A stretch of 64,000 nt of DNA from Pseudomonadota bacterium (GCA_021792755.1 JAJYUA010000003.1:117909-181908), one strand, 5' to 3'; counted from the first letter of the stretch, positions 48,306-58,910 are shown. Notes: generated by a model from the letters alone, not told the origin. Made by a program: numbers and translations.

Positions 48306-49112
48306 TCACCCGAACCTCCCGGTCACGTAATCGTCCGTGCGCTGGTCGCGCGGCGCGGTGAACAGCTGCCCGGTCGGTCCCATCTCGATGAGCTCTCCGC
48401 GGTACATGAACGCCGTGGTGCTCGAGACCCGGGCCGCCTGCTGCAGGTTGTGCGTCACGATCGCGATGCAGTATCGCTCGCGCAGGCTCTGCAGCGTCTC
48501 CTCGACCCGGAGCGTGGAGATCGGATCGAGCGCCGCGGTCGGCTCATCGAGCAGGATCACCTCGGGCTCGAGCGCAATGGTGCGCGCGATGCACAGCCGC
48601 TGCTGCTGTCCGCCGGAGAGGCTGCGCCCGTCCTCGTGCAGCTTGTCCCTGATCTCTTCCCACAAGGCGGCATCCTGAAGCGCCGCATGCACCCGATCGG
48701 TGAGCTCGCCCTTGCCGATCCGACGGGCCAGGCGCAGCCCGAAGGCGACGTTCTCGAAAATCGACATGGGAAACGGAGTGGGCTTCTGGAACAGCATGCC
48801 CACCCGCAGGCGCAGGCGCGTCACATCCATCGCCGGCGAGAGGATATCCTCGCCGTCGAGGCGCACCTCGCCGGTGGCTCGCTGCCCCGGGTAGAGCGTG
48901 TACATCCTGTTGAACACCCGCAGCAGCGTCGTTTTACCGCAGCCCGAGGGGCCGATGAAAGCCGTGATGCTGCGATCCGCCAGCGTGAGGCTGATGTTCT
49001 TCAGCGCCTGCTGGCGGCCATAGTGGAAATTGAGGTTGCGCACCTCGATCTTCCGGATGGCCGGCCCGGCGCCCGCCGCGCCGTCCGCGCTGCGCCCGGC
49101 CGGTCCGCTCAT
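48306..49112 (-). CDS. pstB: Phosphate ABC transporter ATP-binding protein PstB, copy 2
   Basis: 268 aa from ATG 49112. It is a full PstB: Walker [11 protein letters not shown] loop [17 protein letters not shown], signature [15 protein letters not shown], Walker [14 protein letters not shown] and C-terminal [10 protein letters not shown]. By eye it shares roughly half its residues with the adjacent copy, plus about 20 bases just past the stop codons. Both copies have intact catalytic motifs. It is the first gene of its leftward run, with an 880-base region upstream. The longer open frame beyond 49112 is not PstB-like. Confidence 0.92.
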   Translation of the reverse strand: MSGPAGRSADGAAGAGPAIRKIEVRNLNFHYGRQQALKNISLTLADRSITAFIGPSGCGKTTLLRVFNRMYTLYPGQRATGEVRLDGEDILSPAMDVTRLRLRVGMLFQKPTPFPMSIFENVAFGLRLARRIGKGELTDRVHAALQDAALWEEIRDKLHEDGRSLSGGQQQRLCIARTIALEPEVILLDEPTAALDPISTLRVEETLQSLRERYCIAIVTHNLQQAARVSSTTAFMYRGELIEMGPTGQLFTAPRDQRTDDYVTGRFG

Positions 49113-49677
49113 CTTCTCGTTCCCGCCCGTGACCGGATTGCTCGTCGGTACATGTTCCCGTCGTCGAATGAGCCGGCGCTCACCGGCGAAGTCCGCTCCA
49201 CTGCCGCAGCCGGCGCCTGTGCCGCCCTTGCGGGCCGGCACCTCGGGCTTGCGAGCGGATCGGGCGCGGGATTGTCGCCTGCCATGGACCTCCGCGGCAA
49301 GCGGCCCAGGCCGCTCGCCGGGGCCCCTGCACGGCCGACACGCACAAGGCATCCCGCGCGCGGGCGTGTCCCTCAGGCCTGCGAAGAGCGGCTCTCAACC
49401 CTCAGGCGCGGGCCGCGGGTCATGCGCCGCTCATCGCGTTGGAGCGGCCTCGAACCCTCGAGCCCGGCCCCCAGGGCGAGCCTGCGGGTCGGGACGGGCT
49501 CACCGAGGAGCGGATGCACCCGGGGCTCGCCACTGTCCGAGCAATGGCGAGCCGGGATCGGCTCCTGGAGGCGGCGCGAAGCGTCGCCCGCGCAGAGCCG
49601 ACACCGCTTCGGGGACGCTGCCGACCACAGCGGCGGCACGACGAAACAGCCGTCTCGCGCCATGTACCGCCCCGCGA

Positions 49678-49695
49678 CCGTCACAAAGATGTCAT
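49678..49695 (+). promoter_or_regulatory. Pho-box-like PhoB site upstream of the porin
   Basis: CCGTCACAAAGATGTCAT matches the E. coli consensus CTGTCATAAATCTGTCAT at 14 of 18 positions, with the two GTCA half-sites spaced 11 bases as required. A possible -10 (CATACA, 49704-49709) follows eight bases later. phoB, phoR and phoU are 4-6 kb away. The predicted leader to the porin start is about 280 bases. Confidence 0.6.
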
Positions 49696-49824
49696 AATTC
49701 CGCCATACACGGCCTCGATTACGCAATGAAGGTGTCATGCTGCAATGACGCCGTCATGCTCGATTGCAATGCAGCCAATGGACTCGATGGCCGTCCGGGA
49801 GGCGCTCGTGGCACGACCCCAACG

Positions 49825-49900
49825 GGGTGCCACGGGCACAGACGGGTGCCACGGTCACCGATGGGTGCCACGAGCACCGATGGGTGCCACGGGCACCGGG
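49825..49900. repeat. 19-bp tandem repeat with internal palindromes
   Basis: Four units begin at 49825, 49844, 49863 and 49882, each GGGTGCCACGGGCACCGAT with small changes, and a degenerate fifth starts at 49918. Each unit can form a hairpin GGTGCC-ACG-GGCACC or a near match. There are no spacers between units, so it is not a CRISPR array. Confidence 0.9.
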
Positions 49901-49995
49901 GGGGCCGGGGCATCAACGGGTGCCCCGGGCACGAGCCGCAACGACCCTGGCACAGAACCGCGATGATCCGCCATGACCTCGAGGAATCACGATTC

Positions 49996-51447
49996 ATGAG
50001 CTTCGCCCGGCCGGCTTTCACTCATCGAGCAGAGCGTACACGCACCGGCTACCGCATCGGCTTCGGTCCCACTGCCGCCCTCGTCCTGGCGGCCCTCTGC
50101 GGCCCCGCGTTCGGTCAGTCGGCCCGTGCGCCCTCGATCCAAACCGGACCGCTGACGCTCACCTTCGGCGGCTTCGCGGAGCTCGCCACGATTTACCGCA
50201 ATCGCAACCAGTCGGCCGATGTCGGCTCGGATTTCAACACCGGAATCCCGTTCAACGGCAATCCGAACAGCCAGGTCTCGGAATTTCGCGAGAGCGCGCG
50301 CCAAAGCCGCTTTTCGCTGCTCGCGCAGGCGCAGGAGCTCAACGGCGTGCGCGCCGAGGCGTACTTCGAGACCGACTTCCTGAGCGCTGGCGTGACGTCC
50401 AATTCCCGTGAAAGCAACAGCTACACGCTGCGGATGCGCGTCTTCTACGGCCGGCTCACGACCCGTTGGGGTCTGGATGTGCTGGCGGGCCAGAATTGGA
50501 GCCTGGCGACGCTCTACAAGGACGGCCTGTACCCGCGGCATGAGGACGTTCCGCTCGGCATCGATGCCTCATACGTCGTCGGCTTCAACTGGTTGCGCGT
50601 TCCCCAGCTGCGCGTCGTCGAGCACTTCAACAAAACGTTCTCGCTCGGCGTCTCGATCGAGAGCCCGCAGACGGTGACCGCGAACGGCATCAATGCCACC
50701 GGCCTGCCGAGCGGTAGCACGTTCCCGCCCCCGGGCGTCGATTACCAGAACACCGGCGATGCCGCCGGCCTGATGAACCCCGCCACCACGTACTCGACCG
50801 ACGTGGCGCCGGATGTCATCGTGAAAATGGCCTTCGATCCGGGTTGGGGCCACTACGAGATCTACGGCCTGAGCCGGTGGTTTCGCTCGAGCGTCGATCG
50901 GCGCAGCGACATCGCCTCGGGAGGCGGCGTGGGCGCCGGCATGATCCTGCCGCTCGTTGCGAAGACCTTGAGCTTCCAGGCGAGCGGCCTCATCGGCAAG
51001 GGTATCGGCCGCTACGGCTCGGCGCAGCTGCCCGATGTGACCCTGCAGCCGACCGGAAGCCTCACGCCGATCCGGGAGTACGACCTGTTGCTCGGGCTCA
51101 TCTACACTCCGAACCGGCTCGTCACGGTGTACGGTTATGCGGGCCGCGAGAAGGAGAGCGCCACGTACTACACGGTCGGCACGGCCACTTACGGGTACGG
51201 AGCCCCGCAATTCGATAACAGCGGCTGCAACACGGGCAACGGCCTCTGCCTCGGCAATACGAGCTCCGTCGACGAGGTGACGGGCGGATTCTGGTGGAAG
51301 TTCTACCAGAGCAAGCTGGGAAACCTGCAGTTCGGCATGCAGGCGGAATACTTCGAGCGCAAGGCCTTCAGGGGAATCGGCGGCGCCCCGAGCGCGAACA
51401 TGTTCGTCGGCCTCGCCTCCTTCCGCTACTACCCCTACCAGCGCTGA
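49996..51447 (+). CDS. Outer-membrane porin, DcaP-like
   Basis: 483 aa from ATG 49996, which has GAGGAA nine bases upstream. A long basic N terminus leads to the hydrophobic FGPTAALVLAALCGPAFG with likely cleavage after GQSA. The mature protein has the alternating pattern of a beta barrel: TLTFGGFAELATIYRN, SRFSLLAQAQELNGVRAEAY, LDVLAGQNWSLATLYKDGLY and a C-terminal strand MFVGLASFRYYPYQR. This resembles DcaP-type trimeric porins, though the terminal residue is Arg rather than Phe. Only two Cys remain in the mature chain, close together in SGCNTGNGLCLGN, suggesting a disulfide in an outer loop. The Pho-box-like site upstream suggests phosphate-starvation control. Substrate is unknown. Confidence 0.82.
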   Translation: MSFARPAFTHRAERTRTGYRIGFGPTAALVLAALCGPAFGQSARAPSIQTGPLTLTFGGFAELATIYRNRNQSADVGSDFNTGIPFNGNPNSQVSEFRESARQSRFSLLAQAQELNGVRAEAYFETDFLSAGVTSNSRESNSYTLRMRVFYGRLTTRWGLDVLAGQNWSLATLYKDGLYPRHEDVPLGIDASYVVGFNWLRVPQLRVVEHFNKTFSLGVSIESPQTVTANGINATGLPSGSTFPPPGVDYQNTGDAAGLMNPATTYSTDVAPDVIVKMAFDPGWGHYEIYGLSRWFRSSVDRRSDIASGGGVGAGMILPLVAKTLSFQASGLIGKGIGRYGSAQLPDVTLQPTGSLTPIREYDLLLGLIYTPNRLVTVYGYAGREKESATYYTVGTATYGYGAPQFDNSGCNTGNGLCLGNTSSVDEVTGGFWWKFYQSKLGNLQFGMQAEYFERKAFRGIGGAPSANMFVGLASFRYYPYQR

Positions 51448-51461
51448 GCGCTGAGCGCTGA
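51441..51461. repeat. Three GCGCTGA repeats at the porin stop codon
   Basis: GCGCTGA three times in tandem. The first copy contains the porin stop TGA; the 7-base period puts a TGA in all three plus-strand frames. Confidence 0.85.
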
Positions 51462-51514
51462 GCCCTGCGCCATCCGGCCGGCCGCCCGAGGCGTGCGAGG
51501 GCAGCGCAGGGAGC

Positions 51515-51539
51515 CTGCGCGAGCACGACGCTCGCGCAG
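51515..51539. repeat. Strong stem-loop after the porin gene
   Basis: Ten-base perfect stem CTGCGCGAGC (51515-51524) and GCTCGCGCAG (51530-51539) with loop ACGAC. It lies 67 bases past the porin stop and lacks a T tract. It may stabilise or end the porin transcript. Confidence 0.6.
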
Positions 51540-51587
51540 CGCACGCACGCCGGCCTGAGCGTGCGCCCACGAAGGCCGAAGAACGGC

Positions 51588-51616
51588 TTGCCGCCCGGGC
51601 GGCCGGGCCGTATAAA
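51588..51616 (+). promoter_or_regulatory. Probable dapE promoter
   Basis: TTGCCG (51588-51593) and TATAAA (51611-51616) with 17 bases between; predicted start near 51622, about 48 bases before the dapE ATG. Confidence 0.6.
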
Positions 51617-51669
51617 CGCGCCTGCCCGACGAATCGCAGACTGAGTGCCGCACCGCCTGCCCTACCGAC

Positions 51670-52797
51670 ATGTCCCCCACCCTCGAGCTCACCCAAGACC
51701 TGATGGCCCGCCGCTCCGTGACCCCCGCCGACGAGGGTTGCCAGGAGCTGATGATCCGGCGCCTGCGCGCGCTCGGCTTCGAAGTCGAGCCGCTGCGCTT
51801 CGGCAGCGTGACGAACTTCTGGGCCCACCGGGGCCAGGCGGGACCGGTCTTCTGCTTCGCGGGTCACACCGATGTGGTGCCGACCGGACCGCTCGAGGAA
51901 TGGCACAGCGACCCGTTCGTGCCGGTGATCCGCGACGGGCTGCTCTACGGCCGGGGAGCGGCGGACATGAAAAGCGCCCTCGCCGCCATGATCACCGCGA
52001 CCGAGGCTTTCGTGGCCGCCCATGCCGATCATCGCGGCCGGATCGCGTTCCTCATCACCAGCGACGAGGAAGGACCCTCGGTCGACGGCACCAAGCGGGT
52101 GGCGGCGCTCCTTGCGCAACGCGGGGAGCGGATCGACTGGTGCCTGGTAGGCGAGCCCTCGAGCGAGACGTCGATCGGCGACACCATCAAGATCGGCCGG
52201 CGCGGCTCCTTCAGCGGCCGGCTCACGGTGCACGGCGTGCAGGGACACGTGGCCTATCCGCAGCTTGCGGAGAATCCGGTTCACACCCTCGCGCCGGCGC
52301 TCGCGGAGCTCACGAGCCGGGTGTGGGACCAGGGCACCGAGCACTTCGACCCGACCAGCTTCCAGGTCTCGAATCTCAATGCCGGCACGGGCGCTCCGAA
52401 CGTGATCCCCGGGGAGCTCAAGGCCCGGTTCAATCTGCGCTACTCGCCGGTCCAGACGCTCGAGGGCCTGAAGCAGACCGTCGAGGGCATCCTGCGCAAG
52501 CACGGGGTGCGCTACACGCTCGAGTGGTACCTGTCCGGCGAGCCGTTCTACACGCCCTCGGGAGCGCTGTCAGATGCGGTGTGCAAGGCGCTGCAGGAGG
52601 TCACCGGTGCGCGGCCCCGGCTCTCAACGGGTGGCGGGACCTCCGATGGGCGGTTCATCGCGCCCCTTGGCGCGCAGGTGGTGGAGCTCGGCGTGGTCAA
52701 CGCATCGATCCACAAGGTGAACGAGCACGTGCGGGTGTCCGACATCGACGCGCTCCACCGGATGTACTTCACCGTGCTGAAGAACCTGCTCGCGTAG
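51670..52797 (+). CDS. dapE: Succinyl-diaminopimelate desuccinylase
   Basis: 375 aa (E. coli 375). DapE hydrolyses N-succinyl-L,L-diaminopimelate, a di-zinc M20-family enzyme. Zinc ligands are in [11 protein letters not shown] (His), [14 protein letters not shown] (Asp), [13 protein letters not shown] (Glu pair), and LVGEPSSE; the last His is in a modified C-terminal region ([16 protein letters not shown]). Dimerisation domain segment [20 protein letters not shown] is intact. It is 6.9 kb from dapD and appears to have its own promoter. It overlaps the convergent dsbB by 29 bases. Confidence 0.96.
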   Translation: MSPTLELTQDLMARRSVTPADEGCQELMIRRLRALGFEVEPLRFGSVTNFWAHRGQAGPVFCFAGHTDVVPTGPLEEWHSDPFVPVIRDGLLYGRGAADMKSALAAMITATEAFVAAHADHRGRIAFLITSDEEGPSVDGTKRVAALLAQRGERIDWCLVGEPSSETSIGDTIKIGRRGSFSGRLTVHGVQGHVAYPQLAENPVHTLAPALAELTSRVWDQGTEHFDPTSFQVSNLNAGTGAPNVIPGELKARFNLRYSPVQTLEGLKQTVEGILRKHGVRYTLEWYLSGEPFYTPSGALSDAVCKALQEVTGARPRLSTGGGTSDGRFIAPLGAQVVELGVVNASIHKVNEHVRVSDIDALHRMYFTVLKNLLA

Positions 52798-53350
52798 CGC
52801 GATCCATCGGCAAGCGCTCCGGGCGGGCGTTGCGCGCGTTGAGCGCCACTCCGCCCACCCCGAGCAGCACCGCCCACAGCAGCACCCACTCCGCCATCGA
52901 CAATCCGAGAAACGTCCAGTCGATGATGCCGCACTCGCCGCTGCCGGTGAGCACCTTGCGAATCACGGCCGTCAGGGGCAGGAACTGCAACATCACCGAC
53001 AGCGGCGCGCCGCAGGAGGGAACCTCCCCCGGGGGCAGATGCTGCAGGTAGATCTGACGGCCCGCCACGGCGATGGTTGCGCCCGCCGCGAGCCCGATCA
53101 GCAGGGCGTACACGCGCGAGCCCCAGCGGCGCGGGGCATGCAGCGCCGCGATGAGGAAGATCACCCCGAGCGCGGTGATGCCGATGCGCTGGAAGATGCA
53201 GAGCGGACAGGGGTCGAGGCGCAGATCGAACTGGGCGTAGAGCGCATACCCCATGAGCGCCGCGCACAGCGCGAAGCCGGCGGCGTTGGCGGCGCGCCGG
53301 GAGGCCCGATCGCCTGCCAACGCCGCGCACACCCGCTGCGAGAAGCTCAC
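52769..53350 (-). CDS. dsbB: Disulfide bond formation protein DsbB
   Basis: 193 aa from GTG 53350. DsbB reoxidises DsbA and passes electrons to quinone. The first redox pair is Cys48/Cys51 in [13 protein letters not shown] and the second is Cys113/Cys140 in EVPSCGAPL and [17 protein letters not shown]. Four membrane helices surround them. The GTG overlaps the phoU stop (GTGA), an unusual partner for dsbB, suggesting it is the last gene of the phoB-phoR-phoU transcript. Confidence 0.94.
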   Translation of the reverse strand: MSFSQRVCAALAGDRASRRAANAAGFALCAALMGYALYAQFDLRLDPCPLCIFQRIGITALGVIFLIAALHAPRRWGSRVYALLIGLAAGATIAVAGRQIYLQHLPPGEVPSCGAPLSVMLQFLPLTAVIRKVLTGSGECGIIDWTFLGLSMAEWVLLWAVLLGVGGVALNARNARPERLPMDRATRAGSSAR

Positions 53351-54096
53351 GGGGCCGAACCCTGGGTCCCGGAGACGGGAATCTCGCGCCTCAGCTCCCG
53401 CTCCACGTCATCGAGCGAGGTGTGCCTGACATCCTTGCCGTAGACCATGTAGATCACGTATTCGCTGATGTTCTTGGCGTGATCGCCGATGCGCTCGAGC
53501 GAGCGGACCACCCACATCACATCGAGCGCCCGGCGGATGGTGCGCGGGTCCTCCATCATGAAGGTGATGCTCTGGCGCTGGATGGCCTCGTACTCCTCGT
53601 CCACCAGCCGGTCCTGGCGCGCGATCCGCAGCGCCGACTCCGCGTCCATGCGGGCGAACGCATCGAGCGCATCGTGCACCATCGCGGTCACGATGCGGCC
53701 GAGATGCTTGATTTCCCGGTACTTGTCGACCGGGCGCTCCATGCTGGCGAGCCGCGAGGCGATGTAGCCGATCTTCTCGCCCTCATCGCCGATGCGCTCC
53801 AGATCGGTGATGGTCTTGATGATGGCGACGATGACGCGCAGGTCCCCCGCCGCGGGCGCGCGCGTTGCGAGGATGCGGCTGCATTCCTCGTCGATCGAAA
53901 CCTCCATGTTGTTCACCGTGTGATCCCCCAGCGCGACCGATTCCCCGAGCGCGCTGTCGCCCTCGATCAACGCGGAGATCGCCTTGTGGATCTGCTGCTC
54001 CACGAAACCGCCCATGGCAAGCACCTTGCTGCGCACGCGCTCGAGATCCTCGTTGAAGCGGCGGGAGATGTGATGGGTGAGATCGGCGGTTTCCAT
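53347..54096 (-). CDS. phoU: Phosphate signalling protein PhoU
   Basis: 249 aa (E. coli 241). PhoU links the Pst transporter to PhoR and damps PhoB activation when phosphate is plentiful. Two PhoU three-helix repeats: the first with DLERIGDEGEKIGYIASRLA, the second with RSLERIGDHAKNISEYVIYM and the terminal VYGKDVRHT. The acidic metal-binding motifs (ERIGDE and ERIGDH) are both present. It lies 67 bases after phoR. Here PhoU travels with phoBR rather than with pstB. Confidence 0.95.
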   Translation of the reverse strand: METADLTHHISRRFNEDLERVRSKVLAMGGFVEQQIHKAISALIEGDSALGESVALGDHTVNNMEVSIDEECSRILATRAPAAGDLRVIVAIIKTITDLERIGDEGEKIGYIASRLASMERPVDKYREIKHLGRIVTAMVHDALDAFARMDAESALRIARQDRLVDEEYEAIQRQSITFMMEDPRTIRRALDVMWVVRSLERIGDHAKNISEYVIYMVYGKDVRHTSLDDVERELRREIPVSGTQGSAP

Positions 54097-54163
54097 CGAC
54101 GGGTACCTCCAGATGTCCGCGATGATAGCCGAACTGAGGGCCCTTCGGAGCCTCGCGGACCCC

Positions 54164-55486
54164 CTACTCCCCGACCAGCGTCTCGCTCTCGCGGCTCACG
54201 CGCTGCGGGGGGAAGTGGCAGGTGAAGGCGCTGCCCTTGCCCGGGGCGCTCTGGATCTCCAGATCGGCCTCGTGGCGCTGCAGGACGTGCTTGACGATCG
54301 CAAGCCCCAGTCCCGAGCCGCCGGTGCTGCGCGAGCGGCCCGGATCGACGCGGTAGAAGCGCTCGGTGAGGCGCGGGATGTGCTCGGGCGGGATGCCGAT
54401 GCCGGTGTCGCTCACGGAGAAGTGGCCGCCGTCCGCGTCCACCCACCAGCGCATCTGCACCGAGCCCTCCGGCGGGGTGTACTTGGCGGCGTTGTCGACC
54501 AGATTGGCGAACGCGGAGTGGATCTCCGACTCCTTGCCGAGCAGGGCGGCATCGGAATCGACCTGCACGCGCACCTCCCTCGGATGCACCGGACGGGCCA
54601 GCACGTCCTTGCGCAGGACCGCCATGAGCGCCGCTACATCGAGCGGCTCGCCGCGCACCCATTCGTCGGTCTCCTCGAGCCGGGAGAGCTCGAGCAGATC
54701 GTGGATGATGGAGGTCATGCGCTCGGCCTGACGGCGCATCTCCCCGATGGGGCCGACGAGCTCGGCATCGAGCGCCGGATCCTGGCTCAGCGTCTCGAGG
54801 TACCCCGAGATGACGGTGAGCGGAGAGCGCAACTCGTGCGAGGCGTTGGCGACGAAGTCCCGGCGCACCGCCTCGAGCCGCACCTGCCGCGAGACATCGG
54901 TGGCGAGCAGCAGCTGCTCGCCATCGCCATAGGGCACCAGCTGCAGCGACAGGAAGGTCTGCTGCGGGCTCGAGCGGCGGATCACGACGGGGTTCGAATA
55001 ATCGCCCTTCTGCAGGTAGCGGGCGAACTGCGGCTCGCGCAGCAGATTCTCGACGCGCAGCCCCAGGTCGACCGCCGGGCGCAGCCCGAGCAGCCGGCCG
55101 GCCATGCGGTTGAACCAGACGATCTCGCGCTGGGCATCGAGGATCACCACGCCGTTCGGCAGCGCCGCGGTCGAGAGGCGCAACTGGCGCATCAGCTGCA
55201 CGAAGCGCTGCTTGTGGAAGCGCTTGCGCCGGTGCAGCCGCACGATCTGCGAGATCACCCGGCCCCACACCCCGCCGGTCTCCGGCGGCTCGGCGACGCT
55301 GCGATGGTGCAGCCACCAATCGACGCGCCCGAGCAGGACCAGCTGCCAGGTCAGATAGGCCGCCAGCGCGCACGCCACGCCCGCCCAGGGGTAGTGCGCC
55401 AGCGCCCCGCCGATCAGTCCGAGCGCCACCGTGGCGAGCAGCCGCACCGCCGCGAACCCCCAGATCCGGGCGGCCGGCTGCATCAC
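54164..55486 (-). CDS. phoR: Phosphate regulon sensor histidine kinase PhoR
   Basis: 440 aa (E. coli 431). Two N-terminal membrane helices (about residues 11-30 and 35-52), a charged linker, a PAS domain (about 100-195, with PNGVVILDAQREIVWFNRMA), then the HisKA domain with phospho-acceptor His217 in VANASHELRSPLTVISGYLE and the ATPase domain with NLVDNAAKYTP, DTGIGIPPEH and STGGSGLGLAIVKHVLQRH. No large periplasmic domain exists, as in other PhoR proteins. It overlaps phoB by 4 bases. Confidence 0.96.
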   Translation of the reverse strand: MMQPAARIWGFAAVRLLATVALGLIGGALAHYPWAGVACALAAYLTWQLVLLGRVDWWLHHRSVAEPPETGGVWGRVISQIVRLHRRKRFHKQRFVQLMRQLRLSTAALPNGVVILDAQREIVWFNRMAGRLLGLRPAVDLGLRVENLLREPQFARYLQKGDYSNPVVIRRSSPQQTFLSLQLVPYGDGEQLLLATDVSRQVRLEAVRRDFVANASHELRSPLTVISGYLETLSQDPALDAELVGPIGEMRRQAERMTSIIHDLLELSRLEETDEWVRGEPLDVAALMAVLRKDVLARPVHPREVRVQVDSDAALLGKESEIHSAFANLVDNAAKYTPPEGSVQMRWWVDADGGHFSVSDTGIGIPPEHIPRLTERFYRVDPGRSRSTGGSGLGLAIVKHVLQRHEADLEIQSAPGKGSAFTCHFPPQRVSRESETLVGE

Positions 55487-56178
55487 TGCGCCTTGGTGGA
55501 GAAGCGATATCCGGAGCCGCGCACCGTCTGCACAAGGCGGTCCATGCCGTATTTCTCGAGCGACTTGCGCAACCTGCGCACGTGCACGTCGATGGTGCGC
55601 TCCTCCACATAGACGTTGCCGCCCCAGAGCCGGTCGAGCAGCTGGTCGCGGCTGAACACCCTCTCGGGATGGGTCATGAAGAATTCGAGCATGCGGTATT
55701 CCGTCGGCCCGAGCGGCACGGTCTGTCCGCCGACCGTGATCCGCTCGCTTTGCTGATCGAGCCTGAGCGCATCGAACTCGACGATGTGATCGAGTGCGCC
55801 CGTGCCCGCCCGGCGCAGCACCGCATGGATGCGCGCCACCAGCTCCCGCGGCGAGAACGGCTTGGTGACGTAGTCGTCGGCGCCACTGTCCAGTCCGGTC
55901 ACCTTGTCGCCCTCCTCGGCCCGAGCGGTCAGCAGGATGACCGGCAGCTCCCGGGTGCGCCGGTCGCGCTTGACCGTGCGCGTCAGCTCCAGCCCGCTCA
56001 TGTCAGGCAGCATCCAGTCGACCAGCATCAGGTCGGGGCGCTGGTCGGCGAGCGATTGACGCGCCTCCCGGCAATCCATGGCCTCCCGTACCTCGAAACC
56101 GGCGCGCCTCAAGCCGAATGCGATCATCTGACGGATCGCGAGTTCGTCTTCCACGATGAGGATCAGTTTCGCCGACAT
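55483..56178 (-). CDS. phoB: Phosphate regulon response regulator PhoB
   Basis: 231 aa (E. coli 229). Receiver domain with Asp54 in LMLVDWMLPDMSGLELT, the acidic pocket in IVEDE and Lys in YVTKPFSPRELVARI. The OmpR-type winged helix follows, with GPTEYRMLEFFMTHPERVFS and a DNA-recognition helix in YVEERTIDVHVRRLRKSLEK. Phosphorylated PhoB binds Pho boxes. A Pho-box-like site and good -10 lie directly upstream, consistent with autoregulation. Confidence 0.97.
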   Translation of the reverse strand: MSAKLILIVEDELAIRQMIAFGLRRAGFEVREAMDCREARQSLADQRPDLMLVDWMLPDMSGLELTRTVKRDRRTRELPVILLTARAEEGDKVTGLDSGADDYVTKPFSPRELVARIHAVLRRAGTGALDHIVEFDALRLDQQSERITVGGQTVPLGPTEYRMLEFFMTHPERVFSRDQLLDRLWGGNVYVEERTIDVHVRRLRKSLEKYGMDRLVQTVRGSGYRFSTKAQ

Positions 56179-56207
56179 GGAGCGGTTCTGCGCTGCGCCA
56201 TCAGAGT

Positions 56208-56242
56208 ATTATCAGAGCGCGATTGTTGCAAAATCATGACAG
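56208..56242 (-). promoter_or_regulatory. phoB promoter with Pho-box-like site
   Basis: On the minus strand CTGTCATGATTTTGCAAC (56225-56242) matches the Pho-box consensus at 12 of 18 positions, with a perfect first half-site. After 11 bases comes GATAAT (56208-56213), part of the good -10 region TGATAATAC. A Pho box in place of a -35 element followed by a -10 about 11 bases on is the standard layout of PhoB-activated promoters. Confidence 0.6.
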
Positions 56243-56265
56243 GGCACGACGGCGCCCGTCACGTG

Positions 56266-56942
56266 TCAGGAGGATGACGGCCGGGCCACGTTCTCGCGCA
56301 GATACACCGGCAGCGCCGCCTCGGGCGCGAGCAGCCTCCCGGCGCGCGCCTCCCGGGCCGCCAGACCGGCGATCTCCGCCGCCCGCGGCAGAAGCCGCTC
56401 CCAGGGCGGTCGCACCGTGACCCCCTCGAGCGCGCCGAGGCCCGGATAGGCGGCAAATCCGCGCCCGAAGCCCCCCATCCCCGCGCCGGCCGGCGGCCGC
56501 ACGCTCTCGGGCGGACCGACCTGCTCGGGCCAAACCGGCGCGGCAAACCCGTCGCGGCGCTCAAAGCAGCCCCAGTAGACCTCCCGCATGCGGGCATCAT
56601 TGCACACCAGTGCGCGCTCGACGGATGAATCGAGGTCGAGGCCCCGCTGGGCGAGCGCCTGCAGATCCGAGACCGGCACCACCGGCAGCCCCGCCCCGAA
56701 GGAGAGCCCCTGGGTGAGGCTCGCCGCGAGACGCACCCCGGTGAAGGAGCCCGGGCCGCGGCCGAAGGCGATCGCGGTCAGCTGCCCGAGCCCAAGCCCC
56801 GCCTCGGCGAGCAACGCATCGATCATGGGCAGGATGTGCTCGGCATGGCCGCGCGCGAATTGCGCCTCGCGCGTGAGCAGCTCCGTGCCCAGCAGCAGCG
56901 CCGCCGAACAGCTCTCCGTCGCGGTGTCGAGCGCGAGCAGCT

Positions 56943-56946
<4 letters not shown>
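56266..56946 (-). CDS. tsaB: tRNA threonylcarbamoyladenosine synthesis protein TsaB
   Basis: 226 aa (E. coli 231). TsaB is the scaffold partner of TsaD in making t6A37 of ANN-decoding tRNAs. Seen: LLALDTATESCSAALLL at the N terminus, [18 protein letters not shown] and the motif AIAFGRGPGSFTGVRLAAS. The ATG overlaps the stop of the upstream helicase gene (ATGA). phoB follows 87 bases downstream behind its own promoter. Confidence 0.95.

Positions 56947-58910
<1,964 letters not shown>

Larger units (their letters stand above)
49113..49995. other. Long intergenic region between pstB and the porin gene
   Basis: 883 bases without a supportable gene. The left 560 bases show no recognisable element apart from a GCCGG/CCGGC stem-loop near the pstB end. 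The right part holds a Pho-box-like site (49678-49695), a second weaker copy (49740-49757, 12 of 18 bases), and a 19-bp tandem repeat in what would be the porin mRNA leader. A 121-codon open frame on the minus strand (49373-49738) has no recognisable features. Confidence 0.5.

Noticed and set aside
49373..49738. 121-codon minus-strand open frame between pstB and the porin
   Set aside because: No recognisable domain, overlaps the Pho-box-like region, and has the composition of random high-GC sequence.
49825..49936. Possible CRISPR array
   Set aside because: The 19-bp units abut directly with no spacers, and no cas gene is present in the window.
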